NCBI GenBank assembly: GCA_013400115.1
Contig: VXBP01002482.1
Span: forward strand, 62,001-126,000
Length of the DNA stretch: 64,000 nt
Reading direction: 5' to 3'
Source of the DNA: Rhinopomastus cyanomelas
Taxonomy: Eukaryota > Chordata > Aves > Bucerotiformes > Rhinopomastidae
Under the pieces are notes generated by a model. The model saw only the letters and a program-made list of their open reading frames with translations, made no database searches and was not told where the DNA came from. The stretch's first letter is position 1. The number at the start of each line of letters is the position of its first letter. This document shows, piece after piece, positions 62,148 to 64,000 of this stretch. The translations under genes and the position numbers were made by a program.

Positions 62148-64000
62148 CACTGGTCAGGATGCAGTTTGCCACTCCATCAGCAGAGTCCACCTTCCTGCAT
62201 TGTCTCCTCCCCAGACATTTATCTCTGACATTTGCCTCTGTTTGCTCCCTAATCCAATATTTAAACAGAATAGTGGAAAAACAGCAAAGAGAAGTGAATT
62301 TCTGTTTGTGGCTGAAGATGAGGAGATAAACATGAAAGCAAACAGAAAAGGACTGCCCAGAGGGGTGCTGGTGAGCCCGGCTGCTCCTCCCAGCAGCAGG
62401 AGCTGTCGGGTCATCCCCAGGGCTCACCTTGGGGGTTAATGTACAACTACAAGAGTGCAAACAGCGCTACACAGCAATGGCAGTAACAGGAACAGTGTAC
62501 CCGAATAATTACTGAGCATCCGTGTGTTACTGGAACTACAGTTGCAGCACAGTCCTTCTGCAGTAAAACCTTCCAGTAAAGACCGCCAGGAAAAACCCGA
62601 ACTCTGAGTGCTGAGCACAGGGGCAGCAGCTCTGCTGGCCCTCAGACCTGCACTGCCTCGACAGGGATCCTGTGCCAGGGCAGGACAAGAGGGGTTCAGA
62701 GGAGACTCTGGCCACTGCCAATCTCTCCAGGTACAGACAATAGGGGATGGCTTGACCAGCCACATCCTGTTCCTGTCCTGATCCACCAGTTTGCTGAACA
62801 AATGGAAAATGCAAGTCTGGACAGCCTGTATGTTTAGGTTTCTCCCATGTATAACAATTCTACACTTCTAACTAAAATTAAATACATTTTACACTGGATG
62901 CCTTTCTTGATACTCTCTCAAGGTTTACATGCCAACACTATCATTTCACACTGATAAACACGTTGTACAAGTAGAACTGCAAAGCAGGATAAAAAATTGA
63001 GTTAGTTTTGGTTTTTGCCTGTAATTCATAAGTGGATTTTGTTTTCAAGCCCTCCCTGTGTTGTTTTTATTTCTGCACATTAGCACCTTAGCTCAATCAA
63101 TTGGTTAATATTGTTGCTGCGGTTTTTTAACCACTGATACTAAACTTTTTTATTCCTAAGTCAAAAATGAAGTCTAGTCTTCTTAAAGGGCAAAATTCAC
63201 TGAAGGAAAACTGATGGGTCAGCAAGTACATGACCTTTTCAATTAAATTAGCTCACTCCAGTACTGCAATACCAGAGTGAAGGATTCTTCTCCTGAAGAT
63301 TTAGGACTGCCAAGTTCATGATCAAGACCTTTTATTCTGAATCACAGGTTATTTGTGGTCATGAGCAGACTGGAGGCTTCTATTCAGTCACTAAGCTGGA
63401 TGCTGCTAAGAAAAGTCATTCAGGAAAGTGAAAATCTCATAATCAAGATCTGATCAGATTTGATTCACTGATCTTCAAAGTTTTAAATAAATCCAAAGCT
63501 GGAATCCTCACTCTGAAAGCTGAAGTAAATAAAGTTAATGCCATACTGATATTTTAAATTTATCTTAAGAATTCTTTTCTCTAGTGCAAGTTTACCTAAC
63601 CCACACCAGTGCCAAGAAGTGATGGAAAGACTTCCATTTGCTACTGCTGCAGACAGTTATCCTGGGAGGACTTGTCCAAGGCACATGTTTAAAAACATTT
63701 TAGATGTGTTTCCTCTACTCAGATGCAATTAAAAACCATCTAATCTTTAAAAAGCCTGCAAGAAAGAAGTTTTAAATCCCACATGCAAGAACAACCACAC
63801 TGAATATCGACAAGCTTCATGGTGACTTGTAACAGCCTGATCTGTTTACACCAAGCAAACCTCCTGACCTAAGGTTGCTGCAATAAACTCGCAAGAATTG
63901 ACTCATCTTCAGTCCAAGCAAGCCACAAGGATTCTCATCTGCATCTACAGCAGTCACTATGGCAAATCAAATTTGTGTCATGGCTCTTGCAGTTCCTCCT

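Larger units (their letters stand above)
29190..64000 (-). other. SLC22A23: SLC22A23 intron, at least 34.8 kb (upstream exons not found)
   Basis: From the tttgtttcag acceptor at 29190 to the right edge I found no peptide like the TM1-TM4 region of SLC22A23 (expected words such as DLVCDN, GRRPVLLFS, FEGFCLAG) on the minus strand, and no CpG-rich promoter-like segment. The simplest reading is a very long intron continuing past 64000. Besides the listed CR1 copies and simple repeats, the stretches 33247-37038, 37833-40212, 42067-44465, 44510-50428, 52026-60335 and 62148-64000 hold nothing I can name. A small exon could have been missed by eye. Confidence 0.7.

Overview
This window is vertebrate and almost certainly avian. 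It shows intron-split coding exons with GT-AG junctions and about 25 CR1 (chicken repeat 1) LINE fragments, most ending in the bird-type octamer-like tail (gattctatga). It contains no bacterial gene organisation, RNA gene cluster or CRISPR array. The young CR1 copies share a 3' end containing 'attggactagatgatctt', a type I associate with the CR1 expansion in woodpeckers and relatives; a piciform or related bird is therefore likely, but this is inference.

The only gene I can support is on the minus strand: the 3' part of SLC22A23, an orphan member of the SLC22 organic-ion transporter family (major facilitator superfamily). Seven consecutive coding exons are present, at 29189-29021, 25642-25515, 11814-11712, 10795-10563, 8102-8070, 6298-6175 and 2721-2364 (the last with the stop codon). 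I checked the phase at every junction. Together they encode 381 C-terminal residues in one open frame, covering transmembrane segments 5 to 12 and the cytoplasmic tail. The 3' UTR lies leftward of 2364 and probably runs through most or all of positions 1-2363. The first exons (about the first 300 residues in the human protein) and the promoter were not found and should lie to the right of 64000, so 29190-64000 is read as one very long intron.

Layout: 1-2363 is 3' UTR; 2364-11814 holds five closely spaced exons; 11815-25514 is a 13.7 kb CR1-rich intron; 25515-29189 holds two exons around a 3.4 kb intron; 29190-64000 is intron with scattered CR1 copies, a CA/TA microsatellite and an AT-rich block. 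CR1 copies are absent from the first 11 kb and frequent afterwards.

I found no new multi-gene system. The points most worth checking are inverted young CR1 copies that flank exon 6 and could pair in the pre-mRNA, a chimeric double-tail CR1 subtype shared by three loci, a 33-nt in-frame microexon, an inactivated CR1 reverse transcriptase fragment, and a 215-bp polypurine tract.
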